A program made the translations under genes and the position numbers. From DASSKK01 sp035690495 (GTDB lineage: Bacteria > Actinomycetota > Actinomycetes > Propionibacteriales > Nocardioidaceae), in NCBI GenBank assembly GCA_035690495.1, contig DASSKK010000028.1, forward strand, positions 1 through 64,000: a stretch of DNA of 64,000 nucleotides, written 5' to 3'. The notes under the pieces are model-generated. The model was not told the origin of the DNA. It searched no databases and saw nothing but the letters and a program-made list of their open reading frames with translations. Shown one piece after another: positions 8,687-16,377 of this stretch. How positions within the stretch are numbered: the first letter of the stretch is position 1; every line of letters starts with the position of its first letter.

Positions 8687-9622
8687 ATGAGCGAACTCGT
8701 GGTGCAGACGACACAACTGACCAAGACGTACGGCGCGCGGCTGGCGGTCGACCGGGTGGACATGACTGTGCGACGCGGGGAGGTGTACGGCTTCCTCGGC
8801 CCGAACGGGGCCGGGAAGACCACCACCCTGCGGATGATGCTCGGCCTCGTCAGGCCGACCCGCGGCTCGGCCCGCGTCCTGGGCCGTCCGGCCGGCGACC
8901 CCGCGGTGACCGCCCGCACGGGCGCCCTGATCGAGGGCCCGGGGTTCTTCCCCTACCTGTCCGGCCGGGAGAACCTGCGGGTGATGGCCCGCTACCGCGG
9001 ACTAGGACGAGATGCGGTCGAGGAGGCACTGGCCAGGGTCGCCCTGACCGACCGTGGCGACGACCGGTTCAAGGGCTACTCGCTGGGCATGAAGCAGCGC
9101 CTCGGCGTGGCCTCGGCGCTGATGGGCGATCCCGAGCTGATCGTCCTCGACGAGCCGACCAACGGCCTGGACCCGGCCGGCATGGCCGACATGCGGCGGC
9201 TGATCGTCGAGCTGGCCTCCGGCGGCCAGACGGTGGTGCTGTCCAGCCACCTGCTGGCGGAGGTGCAGGACATCTGCGACCGGGTCGGGGTGATCGCCGG
9301 TGGGCACCTGCTGAGCGAGTCCACCGTGGGCGAGCTGCGAGGTGCGGCCTCGCTGCGCGTGCGTGCCACCCCGCTCGACCGGGCGATCGCCGCCGGGATG
9401 CGCGTGGCCGGGGACGACTCGGTGGCCGTCGATCGCGACCGGCTGCTGATCACCGTCTCCGCGGACCGGACGCCGGACGTGGTCCGGGCGCTGGTGGCCG
9501 ACGGGATCGACGTACACGAGGTGTCGACCAGCGAGCGCACCCTCGAGGAGGTCTTCATGGAGATGACCGCCGCGCCAGCAATGGGAAGCCAGAGCCAGAC
9601 AGACATGGAGGCAGTGCGATGA
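8687..9622 (+). CDS. ABC transporter ATP-binding protein
   Basis: 311 residues from ATG 8687, which has a purine-rich ribosome site (gggggagcgtggag) and starts the protein just before the ABC core. Walker A is GPNGAGKTTT, the signature YSLGMKQRL, Walker B LIVLDEPTNGLDPAG, and the H-loop SSHLLAEV. The C-terminal ~80 residues form the extra domain of CcmA/bacitracin-resistance type exporters. Divergent from the two-component genes and coupled by ATGA overlap to its permease; probably an envelope-stress or antibiotic efflux pump under the adjacent regulator. Confidence 0.93.
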   Translation: MSELVVQTTQLTKTYGARLAVDRVDMTVRRGEVYGFLGPNGAGKTTTLRMMLGLVRPTRGSARVLGRPAGDPAVTARTGALIEGPGFFPYLSGRENLRVMARYRGLGRDAVEEALARVALTDRGDDRFKGYSLGMKQRLGVASALMGDPELIVLDEPTNGLDPAGMADMRRLIVELASGGQTVVLSSHLLAEVQDICDRVGVIAGGHLLSESTVGELRGAASLRVRATPLDRAIAAGMRVAGDDSVAVDRDRLLITVSADRTPDVVRALVADGIDVHEVSTSERTLEEVFMEMTAAPAMGSQSQTDMEAVR

Positions 9623-10521
9623 CGACGATGACAGCGACCGGGACGATGGGCACGGCAACCCGGCTCGGACCGGTCCCAGGCGTGCTGGCCAGCATGAGGG
9701 CGGAGGCCCGACGCGTGCGCAAGTGGCCGGCGGTGTGGATCACACTCGGCGCGTGGCTGGCCCTGAGCGCGATGTTCGGCTACCTGTTCAACTACCTGGC
9801 CTACACGACCGGCAGCGGCAACTTCGCGACCGAGGGGCAGTCGAGGGCAGCCCTGCTCGCCTCGATCATGCCCGGCGCAGTGCCCGACGTGCTGATCGAC
9901 GGGATGCCGATGTTCGGCGGAGCGCTGATGATGGTGCTGGGCGCGCTGGTCGCGGGCAATGGCTACGGCTGGGGCACCTGGAAGACGATCTTCACGCAAG
10001 GCCCGTCGCGGGTCTCGGCGGTGCTCGGGTCGCTGCTCACTCTGGCCGGTGTGGTGGTCGCCGTGGTGATCGTCACGCTCGGCTTCGACCTCGGTCTGTC
10101 CCTGATCGTCGCGGCGACGGAGTCCCAGCAGGTGGTGTGGCCGAGCCTGGCAGCGGTCAGCCAGTCGGTCGGCGCGGGTCTGCTGGTGATGGGGATGTGG
10201 GCGATGTTCGGCTACCTGCTGGGCACACTGGCCCGCGGGCCCGCACTGTCGGTCGGCCTGGGTCTGATCTGGGCGCTGGTGATCGAGAACCTGCTGCGCG
10301 GCGTCGGGTCGATGCTGGGCTTCGTAGACACGCTCACCCACTTCCTGCCCGGCACGGCTGCGGGGTCGCTGGTCGGGTCGCTGGTCCGCGGCGGGTCGGG
10401 CGACACCCCCGGCGTGGTTGCCGCGATCTCCGGCGAGCGAGCCGTCTGGACGCTGGCGGCGTACATCGTCGTGCTGCCGCTGCTCTCGTTGGTGCTGGTA
10501 CGCCGTCGCGACGTGGCCTGA
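9619..10521 (+). CDS. ABC-2 type permease subunit
   Basis: 300 residues with six hydrophobic segments (about 45-65, 100-120, 140-165, 180-205, 210-230 and 275-295) and a periplasmic stretch after the first, as in ABC-2 exporter permeases of the NatB/BcrB kind. ATG 9619 overlaps the ATPase stop by 4 nt. It should form a transporter with the upstream ATPase; exported substrate unknown. Confidence 0.88.
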   Translation: MTTMTATGTMGTATRLGPVPGVLASMRAEARRVRKWPAVWITLGAWLALSAMFGYLFNYLAYTTGSGNFATEGQSRAALLASIMPGAVPDVLIDGMPMFGGALMMVLGALVAGNGYGWGTWKTIFTQGPSRVSAVLGSLLTLAGVVVAVVIVTLGFDLGLSLIVAATESQQVVWPSLAAVSQSVGAGLLVMGMWAMFGYLLGTLARGPALSVGLGLIWALVIENLLRGVGSMLGFVDTLTHFLPGTAAGSLVGSLVRGGSGDTPGVVAAISGERAVWTLAAYIVVLPLLSLVLVRRRDVA

Positions 10522-10578
10522 GCGCCGGCGATCGTGTCGGTCTGCGCCCGGCTGACCGCTCGATGACACGATGCCGTC

Positions 10579-11024
10579 GTGGAACTCCGCCCCGACTACC
10601 CGGTGCGCACCTCGCGGCTGCTGCTGCGACCACTCGACGCCTCGGACACCGACGCGCTGATCGCCTACCGGTCGCTGGAGGACGTGTGCAGATACGTCCC
10701 CTTCGAGCCCATGGACGCCGAAGCGGTCGGCGAGAGGCTGCGCAACGGATGGTCACGCACGACGCTCGACGCCGAGGGCCAGGCGCTCACCCTCGGCGTC
10801 GAGCTGGCCGAGTCCCGGCGGCTGATCGGAGACGTCATGCTCGCCTGGCACAGCGCGGAGCACCGTGGGGGCGAGGTCGGCTGGGTGCTCCACCCCGGCC
10901 ACTCCGGCCACGGGTACGCCACTGAAGCCGCTCGAGCCGTGCTGCGCATGGCCTTTTCAAAGGCGAGTGGGGAGACGAGATCGACTTCGCGATCCTCGAA
11001 GACGAGTGGGCAACCCAGCGGTAA
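10579..11024 (+). pseudogene. RimJ-type acetyltransferase with out-of-frame internal deletion
   Basis: GTG 10579 opens a GNAT protein that is normal through the acetyl-CoA loop (GHGYATEAARAVLRMAF, ending ~10956). The expected middle (HRV...N.AS..V...LGM) is missing. The genuine C-terminus resumes in another frame from 10956, reading FKGEWGDEIDFAILEDEWA and ending at TAA 11022-11024. The reading frame from the start instead runs on to 11199 through unrelated sequence. So about 50 residues were lost by a deletion that also shifted frame. The lesion lies ~170 bp outside the AICE left end. The product is very likely inactive. Confidence 0.85.
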
Positions 11025-11069
11025 TGCCCTCAGGCACCATCCCGGCGCCAGAACGGTGCCTGAGGGCAT
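11024..11069. terminator. Strong 15-bp hairpin after the broken acetyltransferase
   Basis: Arms 11024-11038 (atgccctcaggcacc) and 11055-11069 are perfectly complementary, separated by 16 nt. It begins at the last base of the TAA. There is no T-run, as is common for actinobacterial terminators. It could end transcription from the ABC operon and shield it from the element to the right. Confidence 0.65.
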
Positions 11070-11124
11070 GAGCGTGCTTCAACAGGTCGGCGCCCCGGCC
11101 GCTCGTGTCCGAAATATGAAATTT

Positions 11125-11167
11125 GTGCCCCCGGCAGGATTCGAACCTGCGACGCACGGTTTAGGAA
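11125..11167 (-). repeat. Left attachment site (tRNA-Arg 3' fragment)
   Basis: 43 bases identical to 22368-22410. On the minus strand this is the 3' 42 nt of tRNA-Arg from the anticodon loop through the T arm and acceptor 3' strand, plus one flanking base. Identity ends just after the anticodon-loop sequence ttaggaa, where 11168 is c and the intact gene has a. It is not a functional tRNA: the 5' half is absent. Confidence 0.93.
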
Positions 11168-11746
11168 CGCGATGCGAGGCCCCGGCACGTCTGTGGTGAG
11201 ACTCGCGAAAGTGCCGCTGACCTGCTAGGACGCTTGACAGACACTGCCGTTCGTTCACGGGAACTTGAAGCCTCACGTGTACAGATTGGGTACACGAGAT
11301 GGGCAAGGAACGGGCCACTCCGGCCCCGTCCCCGATAACTGGCGAGCTCAAGGTCAGCGGCCGGTGGGTCAAGGTTCGAGCTTGCTCGATCGCGAAGCGA
11401 CGCGGCAGCGACCTTGACGCTCCGGACGATGGCCGAACACTGGATGCGCCAGGGGACGGGGCTCACCTCACCACAGGCTGCACATCTGACGCGGGTCGGT
11501 CCGGCGAGGACGGCGCGCTAGCGCCGCCCGCAGCCGGGTTGCGCCGGCGGAGCCGGCGCCTTGAACACAGTAGAGAAAGTTCTCACGAAACCCGGTGCCC
11601 CGCCACTGATTGATCGGTCAAGCGTCAGGTGCGGTTACGCACTGATTGACGTGGTGCCACGATGCTGAGCGCGACATGGCTGGGTAAGTACGCCCTTGGG
11701 GCCGCACCCCAGGCCTTGGCCGCGCCGAGCGAAAGGTCCGGCCGAC
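11168..11746. other. AICE left arm without a convincing gene
   Basis: No frame here shows a recognisable protein. A 104-codon plus-strand frame from 11299 has no family motif and codon usage I do not trust. The stretch contains a candidate integrase arm site (11277-11294) and a TTGACA hexamer at 11234-11239 that could be a -35 box. The left arm of the circular attP would be here. Confidence 0.6.
11277..11294 (+). promoter_or_regulatory. Candidate integrase arm-type site, left
   Basis: gtgtacagattgggtaca. It matches 16 of 18 positions and has the same orientation as 22277-22294 near the right end. The two lie 110 bp and 73 bp inside the attachment repeats, the layout expected for arm sites of a tyrosine integrase. 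Function inferred. Confidence 0.5.
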
Positions 11747-11932
11747 CCGCATCAGATGCGCGTTGTCCAGCGTCTCGTCGCCATCATCGTGCCGGCCCCG
11801 CCACCAGGTCCGGATTCCGCCCAGCTTGTGCCCGAGCGGATAGCAGGTGGTGAGCACGACCCGGTCCACGCAGTCATAGCTGCCCGTCAGCAGATCGGCA
11901 TAGCGCGCGGAGAGCTCATCAGACGCGACCAT
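11747..11932 (-). pseudogene. N-terminal remnant of a larger actinobacterial ORF
   Basis: From ATG 11932 the minus strand encodes 62 residues with a conserved-looking pattern (CVDRVVL, YPLGHKLGG, RTWWR, LDNAHLMR). I recognise this pattern from the start of much longer actinobacterial proteins of uncertain function that often travel with mobile DNA, but I cannot name the family. After LMR, similarity continues only in another frame and soon ends, so this looks like a frameshifted, truncated relic rather than a 104-residue gene reaching 11618. Confidence 0.4.
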
Positions 11933-12070
11933 CTACGAAGCGTAAGGATCGATCCCCGGCGCACGGGGACCAGAGCTGTCCCAAAGGGGCCACAGAAGGG
12001 GCCACCGCTCTCGGGCGAAGTCTCGGGAGCGGCGTAGATGCTTAGCGCGGCGGGGGAGGTGCGCCTGAGG

Positions 12071-12084
12071 AAGTTGCGCAACTT
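12071..12084. promoter_or_regulatory. Perfect 14-bp palindrome upstream of the metzincin gene
   Basis: aagttgcgcaactt, fully self-complementary, 127 bp before the ATG chosen for the protease gene. Possible operator; no obvious second copy was seen in the element. Confidence 0.45.
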
Positions 12085-12210
12085 TTTCGAGCCAAGTGTC
12101 AAGTCCGGCACTGGGAAAGTCGACCCTTCATAAGGAAGCGGCCCGGTCCGGAGTGCAAGCCGCATCCCGGCTTGAGTCGCGACAACAACCGTCGTCTACG
12201 GCAGTACATC

Positions 12211-12891
12211 ATGTCACGTGTCAGCGGGTTCTGTCTTCGTGCCTTGGCCGTCGCACTGCCGAAATCTCGTCCTTGGAACGGCGTGCGGCGGTATGTCGTT
12301 TTCGGGTTTGCGGCGGCTGCCATAGTGCTGAGCAGCGGGGTCGCATGGGCGTTTGTCACCGATAATCTTGTGCCCATTCATGGCGGGCCCTTGGAGTATT
12401 GCAAGCAGGGCAGTCCAGGAGACCAGCCCATAGCGTGTCAGACCGACAATGCTCAGATCTACTACTTCATGCAGAGTTCGCTAGAGCAACGCGATAAAGA
12501 CGTCGTCACGCACGTGTTGAACACCCAATACGCACCTACCGTTTTAGACACGCACTATGACGGGACGCCCAAGTACGACGGCTCTGGGGAAACGGACATC
12601 ATCTATCAAGAGGCTCCGGTTCCTGGAAGCGATGACGGCTTCACATGGTGCAATGACCCTACTCACGATTTTGGGTGTGACCAACAGTATGTCCGGATTG
12701 CGGGCGGCGGGGAGTACACGAATGGGCTGACCTGTCACGAGACTGGACATGCAGTTGGTTTGGTGCATGGCCAACTGGCGAACCCACCGGTCAGTAACCA
12801 GCTGACAGCCTTGCGGTGCATGCGAAAGACGGTTGCGCCCGATGACATTCTCGGCCAAAACAACTTCGAAAATATTCAAGGGACCTACTGA
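12211..12891 (+). CDS. Secreted metzincin-like zinc metalloprotease
   Basis: 226 residues from ATG 12211. TTG 12172 (239 aa) and GTG 12283 (202 aa) are alternative starts, and the latter would put the signal sequence at the extreme N-terminus. The signal is YVVFGFAAAAIVLSSGVAWA. The active site is HETGHAVGLVH, an exact HExxHxxGxxH zinc motif with the catalytic Glu. Several Cys residues flank it, suggesting disulfides. At this length it is a minimal catalytic domain with no propeptide or binding module that I can see. The next gene, another exported protein, follows 16 nt later. The convergent ECF sigma pair may belong to the same cargo module. Substrate unknown. Confidence 0.8.
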   Translation: MSRVSGFCLRALAVALPKSRPWNGVRRYVVFGFAAAAIVLSSGVAWAFVTDNLVPIHGGPLEYCKQGSPGDQPIACQTDNAQIYYFMQSSLEQRDKDVVTHVLNTQYAPTVLDTHYDGTPKYDGSGETDIIYQEAPVPGSDDGFTWCNDPTHDFGCDQQYVRIAGGGEYTNGLTCHETGHAVGLVHGQLANPPVSNQLTALRCMRKTVAPDDILGQNNFENIQGTY

Positions 12892-12907
12892 CATAACGGG
12901 AGGACAA

Positions 12908-13639
12908 ATGCGACGAGCTATCTCGATTACAATTCTTGGCGCAGTGATTGCTGTCGGCGTAGCGACGTATGCCGTTGCGTTCCAGTCCCAGAAGAGCCAC
13001 ATTGTGCTCGCCCAAGGAGCTGACCGGCGGCCCAGCCGAACCGCGTCGGACTGGGTCACGTACGCCGACCACGTCGTGGTTGTAACAGCGGTCGCGGAGA
13101 AGGCGCTTCCCCCGATGAGACAAGACGTGGAGCATGGTGAAGGCGCGATCTTGCGCGATGTGACGCTACAGGTTGACGATGTCTTGTGGTCTAGTGGCGG
13201 GGCGGCAAGGCCTGCGCCAGCTTCGTTTGATTGGACCGCCTATGGCTGGACCTTCCGCGGCGGGAACCCCGACAATCGGACCGAAATGGCTGGCGCGGAT
13301 GAGCCCCGTATAGAAAAGGGGCACACCTATATCATGGCCATTGAGTGGCAGCCTCCCCGCTGCACCCCCGGTGACTTTGTGCCAGCGCAGTGGCGCGGGC
13401 TCGGTGATGGATCGACACTGCCCTTCGATGACAAGACGATCGGTAACGGCGAGATGGAAGGCCACGATCAATCTGTGGAGCAAGCGCGTTCTGCGGCGGA
13501 CACCTCCGACCCGAACTATGGGTTGAAGGACCGGATGGCCGGCGGGAGCGCCGACGCACTGGCCAAGGCTCTCGGGTCAGCAACACCGCAAGCGCGCAAG
13601 GAGTTTGACCCGCCGCTATCGCAGACGAGTTGCGGTTGA
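12908..13639 (+). CDS. Secreted or membrane-anchored protein of unknown function
   Basis: 243 residues from ATG 12908, preceded by an AGGA ribosome site (gggaggacaa). An N-terminal hydrophobic segment (SITILGAVIAVGVATYAVAF) acts as signal or anchor; the rest is soluble. Residues ~45-150 look like a beta-rich domain (DHVVVVTAVAEK, HTYIMAIEWQPPRC); the C-terminal part is charged and helical. I do not recognise the family. Its place directly behind the metzincin suggests a partner, inhibitor or substrate of the protease (inference). Confidence 0.7.
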   Translation: MRRAISITILGAVIAVGVATYAVAFQSQKSHIVLAQGADRRPSRTASDWVTYADHVVVVTAVAEKALPPMRQDVEHGEGAILRDVTLQVDDVLWSSGGAARPAPASFDWTAYGWTFRGGNPDNRTEMAGADEPRIEKGHTYIMAIEWQPPRCTPGDFVPAQWRGLGDGSTLPFDDKTIGNGEMEGHDQSVEQARSAADTSDPNYGLKDRMAGGSADALAKALGSATPQARKEFDPPLSQTSCG

Positions 13640-13643
13640 GCCT

Positions 13644-14258
13644 TCATCCCGCCGCCCCCTGATTGGCCTCCCAAGAGCTGGGACATCTGGGCGGACTAGC
13701 GTCCGCGACTGCCCGTTCGTACTCCTTCCGATAGCGCATGATCTGGTCGGCCCCCCGGTAGGACCCCACGTCGAGGTCATCGCGTCGACGTACCACAAGC
13801 AACATGCGGGTCCCGGCCTTCCAGGACCTCGTGTCGGTTGGCCTGGGGTCGACGATGTTGAGAGAGATCTGGTTGCTGCCATGGGAAGGCTTGATCCAGT
13901 CACGCATGGCGAATGTCAAGATCGCCCTGTGGGGTGCGCCGGCCCCGCGCAGGCTGACAACATGGCCGACGCCGATTATCCGGGAGCAAGCCGCGTCCTG
14001 TGCAATCGTGATGCCTTGACCTGCCTCGCCGTGCTGACCGGTGTCCCCACTGGATGGGCCCGTGTGGTTTATGCCAACCAAGACCACGGCACCCACTGCA
14101 GCCACCGCACCCACCGCAGCCATAGCGGCTCTGATGTCAGCACGTCGCAACATTGTGTGATCTGGTGGTGCAGACAGAGCAGAGTGGCCTGCTTCTTCCG
14201 CGATAAGCGCCATCGCGCGACGTAACTGGTCTTCTTCTTGATTGGTCAAGTCTGACAT
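13644..14258 (-). CDS. Single-pass membrane protein, probable anti-sigma factor
   Basis: 204 residues. A ~43-residue charged cytoplasmic head (MSDLTNQEEDQLRRAMALI) is followed by one membrane span (AAMAAVGAVAAVGAVVLVGI, about 44-63) and a ~140-residue extracytoplasmic domain. The head lacks the HxxxCxxC zinc motif of ZAS anti-sigmas. It starts 1 nt after the ECF sigma stop, and head-span-sensor topology is what membrane anti-sigmas show. The outer domain could be the sensing or cleaved part. Its stop lies 4 nt from the stop of the convergent secreted-protein gene. Confidence 0.6.
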   Translation of the reverse strand: MSDLTNQEEDQLRRAMALIAEEAGHSALSAPPDHTMLRRADIRAAMAAVGAVAAVGAVVLVGINHTGPSSGDTGQHGEAGQGITIAQDAACSRIIGVGHVVSLRGAGAPHRAILTFAMRDWIKPSHGSNQISLNIVDPRPTDTRSWKAGTRMLLVVRRRDDLDVGSYRGADQIMRYRKEYERAVADASPPRCPSSWEANQGAAG

Positions 14259-14259
14259 G

Positions 14260-14793
14260 TTAGGTGGCTTCCATCTCGATCAGTCGGGTGCGCATCGCGG
14301 CCGTGGCCGCGTGTAGACGGCTCTTGACAGTTCCTTCAGGCAGATCGAGGGCGCGGGAAATCTCGGAGATGGTGAGGTCTTCGAAATAGCGCAACACCAG
14401 AACCTGGCGCTGGGTGGCCGACAAGCGCTCTAGGCCGGCGGCGACAACAAGAGCCAGGACGCGATCTTGCTCAAGGCTCTTCGGCTCGTGTCGCGCCCAT
14501 CGCTGCTCTAGCCGTTCTCGCAGACCTACATCCCGGCGTCGGGTCCGGTGCCAGTCGACAGCCACGTGAGACGCAACAACGGCCAGCCAACCGCGGCGGT
14601 TTGTCACCCCGGATCGGCCCGATTCCTCTTGTTTTTCAAGAAGCCTCAATGATACCTGCTGCACACCATCGTCGATCTCGTCCCAAGGCACCCCGCCCAG
14701 GACAAGCGCCGCCCTCACCCGAGCGAACTCACCGCTGCTCATCAGCTCGGGCGCCTTGCCCGTGGCAACTTGTCGCCGCTGCCGGCTGGCCAT
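14260..14793 (-). CDS. ECF RNA polymerase sigma factor
   Basis: 177 residues from ATG 14793, chosen for its purine-rich site (gcagggaaggggc); a start at 14850 would extend through the promoter described at 14824-14849. Region 2 spans about residues 25-90 (DDGVQQVSLRLLEKQ, RGWLAVVASHVAVDWHR). Region 4 holds LSATQRQVLVLRYFEDLTI and the helix-turn-helix with LDLPEGTVKSRLHAA. It directs RNA polymerase to a dedicated promoter class. The downstream membrane protein is the likely anti-sigma. Carried as AICE cargo. Confidence 0.88.
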   Translation of the reverse strand: MASRQRRQVATGKAPELMSSGEFARVRAALVLGGVPWDEIDDGVQQVSLRLLEKQEESGRSGVTNRRGWLAVVASHVAVDWHRTRRRDVGLRERLEQRWARHEPKSLEQDRVLALVVAAGLERLSATQRQVLVLRYFEDLTISEISRALDLPEGTVKSRLHAATAAMRTRLIEMEAT

Positions 14794-14823
14794 GTGTGCC
14801 CCTTCCCTGCATCTCCAAGTTAA

Positions 14824-14849
14824 GACGGAGAAGCTGTCCGAAACGTTCA
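14824..14849 (-). promoter_or_regulatory. ECF-type promoter in front of the sigma gene
   Basis: On the minus strand TGAAC (-35 core GAAC at 14845-14848) and CGTC (-10, 14824-14827) are 17 nt apart. This matches the GGAAC-N16/17-CGTC consensus of many ECF sigmas. It lies 31 nt upstream of the sigma ATG, so the sigma factor probably activates its own operon. Confidence 0.6.
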
Positions 14850-15052
14850 TCGTGCTCGGATGTCATCATCCCAATCACGCGGGCGCGGCCAACTGTCCAA
14901 AACACCGGATTTGCTGCGATTGCCGTTCGCGCCTTGCCTGACAGCAACGACGTGCAGTTGCGCAGCCGGCTCATTGAATGACCTTCAACGGGTCGGCGGG
15001 CGTTGCACCAGGGTCAGTCCGATCAACGGTGTAACTGGCGGTTGCCATGTTT
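14850..15052. other. Gene-free spacer between sigma promoter and transposase relic
   Basis: No frame with a recognisable product. The part near 15010-15040 (gtcagtccgatcaacggtgt) probably represents the decayed outer end of the inserted IS whose transposase tail follows. Confidence 0.4.
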
Positions 15053-15205
15053 CAGTTGGCCTTGGATTGCGGCATGCGGTCGGCGAAGGCGTTTAGCGCG
15101 GTTTCCAGCGCATGGCCCATCGTGTCTGGCCGGTGCCCTTGGGGTCCAGCGACCTGGTGACCAGGTTAAGACATTTCAGCGCCGCCTGCTTGGTGGATGA
15201 AGTTC
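15053..15205 (-). pseudogene. C-terminal remnant of an IS256-type transposase
   Basis: On the minus strand KQAALKCLNLVTRSLDPKGT, followed by GQTRWAMRWKP, then after a frame change ALNAFADRMPQSKAN and a stop at 15053-15055. This is the typical end of IS256-family (mutator-like) transposases, where the same order (QAALK, VTRSLDP.G, RW..RWKPALNAF) closes the protein. The rest of the transposase, including the DDE catalytic residues, is absent. A dead relic inside the AICE that marks an older insertion and deletion. Confidence 0.75.
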
Positions 15206-15320
15206 TCGATTGGGGTACCTCAACTGCACCGCGAATCCAGTCGCTCACGGTTCCTCGCGTCGCACGGATCGGGCTGAGGTGCATGCGGACTTGGTCGGCC
15301 CCGCCGGATAGCGTGGCGGG

Positions 15321-15956
15321 GTGACGAAGGGATCGGAGTTGGAGCAAGCAGCTCACCTGGCGGAGGAGCTGCTCTGCGACAAGCCCAATCGCTTGGCGCA
15401 CGTGCGTGAGGTCGCAGAGACGGCCCGGCGTGTGACTGGTGCATGTGGCATCGATCCGGATCTGCTGATCTCGGCCGCGTGGCTGCATGACATCGGATAC
15501 GCCGACGCTGCGGTTCAGACAGGATTTCATCCTCTCGACGGGGCGAGGTATCTCCGTAGCATCGCGTTCGACGAGCGGGTGGTGTCGTTGGTCGCGCACC
15601 ATTCCTTCGCTGTGCTGGAGGCCTGGGAGCGTGGGCTGGAGGGCGTGCTCACGGCCGAGTTTGTGGCGCCACCCGCCGAGTTGGCCGATGCCTTGTGTTT
15701 CTGCGACATGACGACCGGCCCGACCGGAGATGATGTCACCCTGGATGAGCGACTGACAGAGATCCGAGTGCGGTATGGCGCCGAGCACATCGTGACTCGG
15801 TTCATCGACCGGGCTGAGCCGGAGCTGCGAGCGGCCATCGCCCGCGTTGAGGCCCGCCTGACGGGCACGGCTGCGCTCACAGTCAGTCGAGGTAGGGCTC
15901 GCCGCTGCCGTCGAGGTGATGGTCGAGACGTTTGCGCATCTCGGGATGCATCGTGA
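15321..15956 (+). CDS. HD-domain phosphohydrolase
   Basis: 211 residues from GTG 15321. The HD superfamily metal ligands are visible: His in AHVREVAE (~28), HD in SAAWLHDIGY (~55), His residues in LVAHHSFAV (~90), and Asp in DALCFCDM (~124). Short stand-alone HD proteins hydrolyse nucleotides or phosphoesters. It converges on, and overlaps by 74 nt, the Nudix gene, so the C-terminal ~25 residues (Arg-rich) may be unconserved. Together with the Nudix and HTH-PLD genes it makes a three-gene accessory block of the AICE. Confidence 0.8.
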   Translation: MTKGSELEQAAHLAEELLCDKPNRLAHVREVAETARRVTGACGIDPDLLISAAWLHDIGYADAAVQTGFHPLDGARYLRSIAFDERVVSLVAHHSFAVLEAWERGLEGVLTAEFVAPPAELADALCFCDMTTGPTGDDVTLDERLTEIRVRYGAEHIVTRFIDRAEPELRAAIARVEARLTGTAALTVSRGRARRCRRGDGRDVCASRDAS

Positions 15957-16359
15957 GCTTGCCGAGGTTGGCGGGGAAGACCCATTCGACGTGGGACGAT
16001 TCGTCGCTGGGCGTCGGTTCCCCGGACAGCGGCCGCGCGGTGAGCACGATGGTGAACTCTTGGCGGACTTCGCCGTCGCTGGTGTACTCGATGAGGTGGC
16101 GGGGGTTGGTGTAGATCCCGTTGACACCGGTGATTCTCACCCCGACGCCGGTCTCTTCATGGGTCTCGCGGATCGCGGCTTCGCGGACGGTTTCGCCTAG
16201 GTCGATCTTCCCGCCAGGCAGTGACCAGCTGTCGTTGTCTGTGCGCTGGATCATCAGGATCTGTCCGGCGTCATTGACCACGAGGGCGTTCACGGAGGGC
16301 ACCAGACTGTTGGGAGTCGGCGCGTCGGGATCGTCGAGGTAGTCGATGCGGCGTGCCAT
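15883..16359 (-). CDS. Nudix hydrolase (Pif-like candidate)
   Basis: 158 residues with a complete Nudix box: GKIDLGETVREAAIRETHEE followed by TGV, matching GX5EX7REUXEEXGU, so the metal-binding glutamates are present. It hydrolyses a nucleoside diphosphate linked to another group. In pSAM2 the immunity factor Pif, which blocks transfer into cells already carrying the element, is a Nudix protein. The same role here is a context inference. It lies 18 nt downstream of the HTH-PLD regulator, likely one transcript. Confidence 0.87.
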   Translation of the reverse strand: MARRIDYLDDPDAPTPNSLVPSVNALVVNDAGQILMIQRTDNDSWSLPGGKIDLGETVREAAIRETHEETGVGVRITGVNGIYTNPRHLIEYTSDGEVRQEFTIVLTARPLSGEPTPSDESSHVEWVFPANLGKLTMHPEMRKRLDHHLDGSGEPYLD

Positions 16360-16377
16360 TGGGTTAGCCTGCCACGC

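Noticed and set aside
11125..11167. A second tRNA-Arg gene
   Set aside because: It is only the 3' part left by integration; the 5' half and acceptor 5' strand are missing.
11299..11613. 104-codon plus-strand frame in the AICE left arm
   Set aside because: No motif, no clear ribosome site, and odd low-complexity C-terminus; treated as noncoding.
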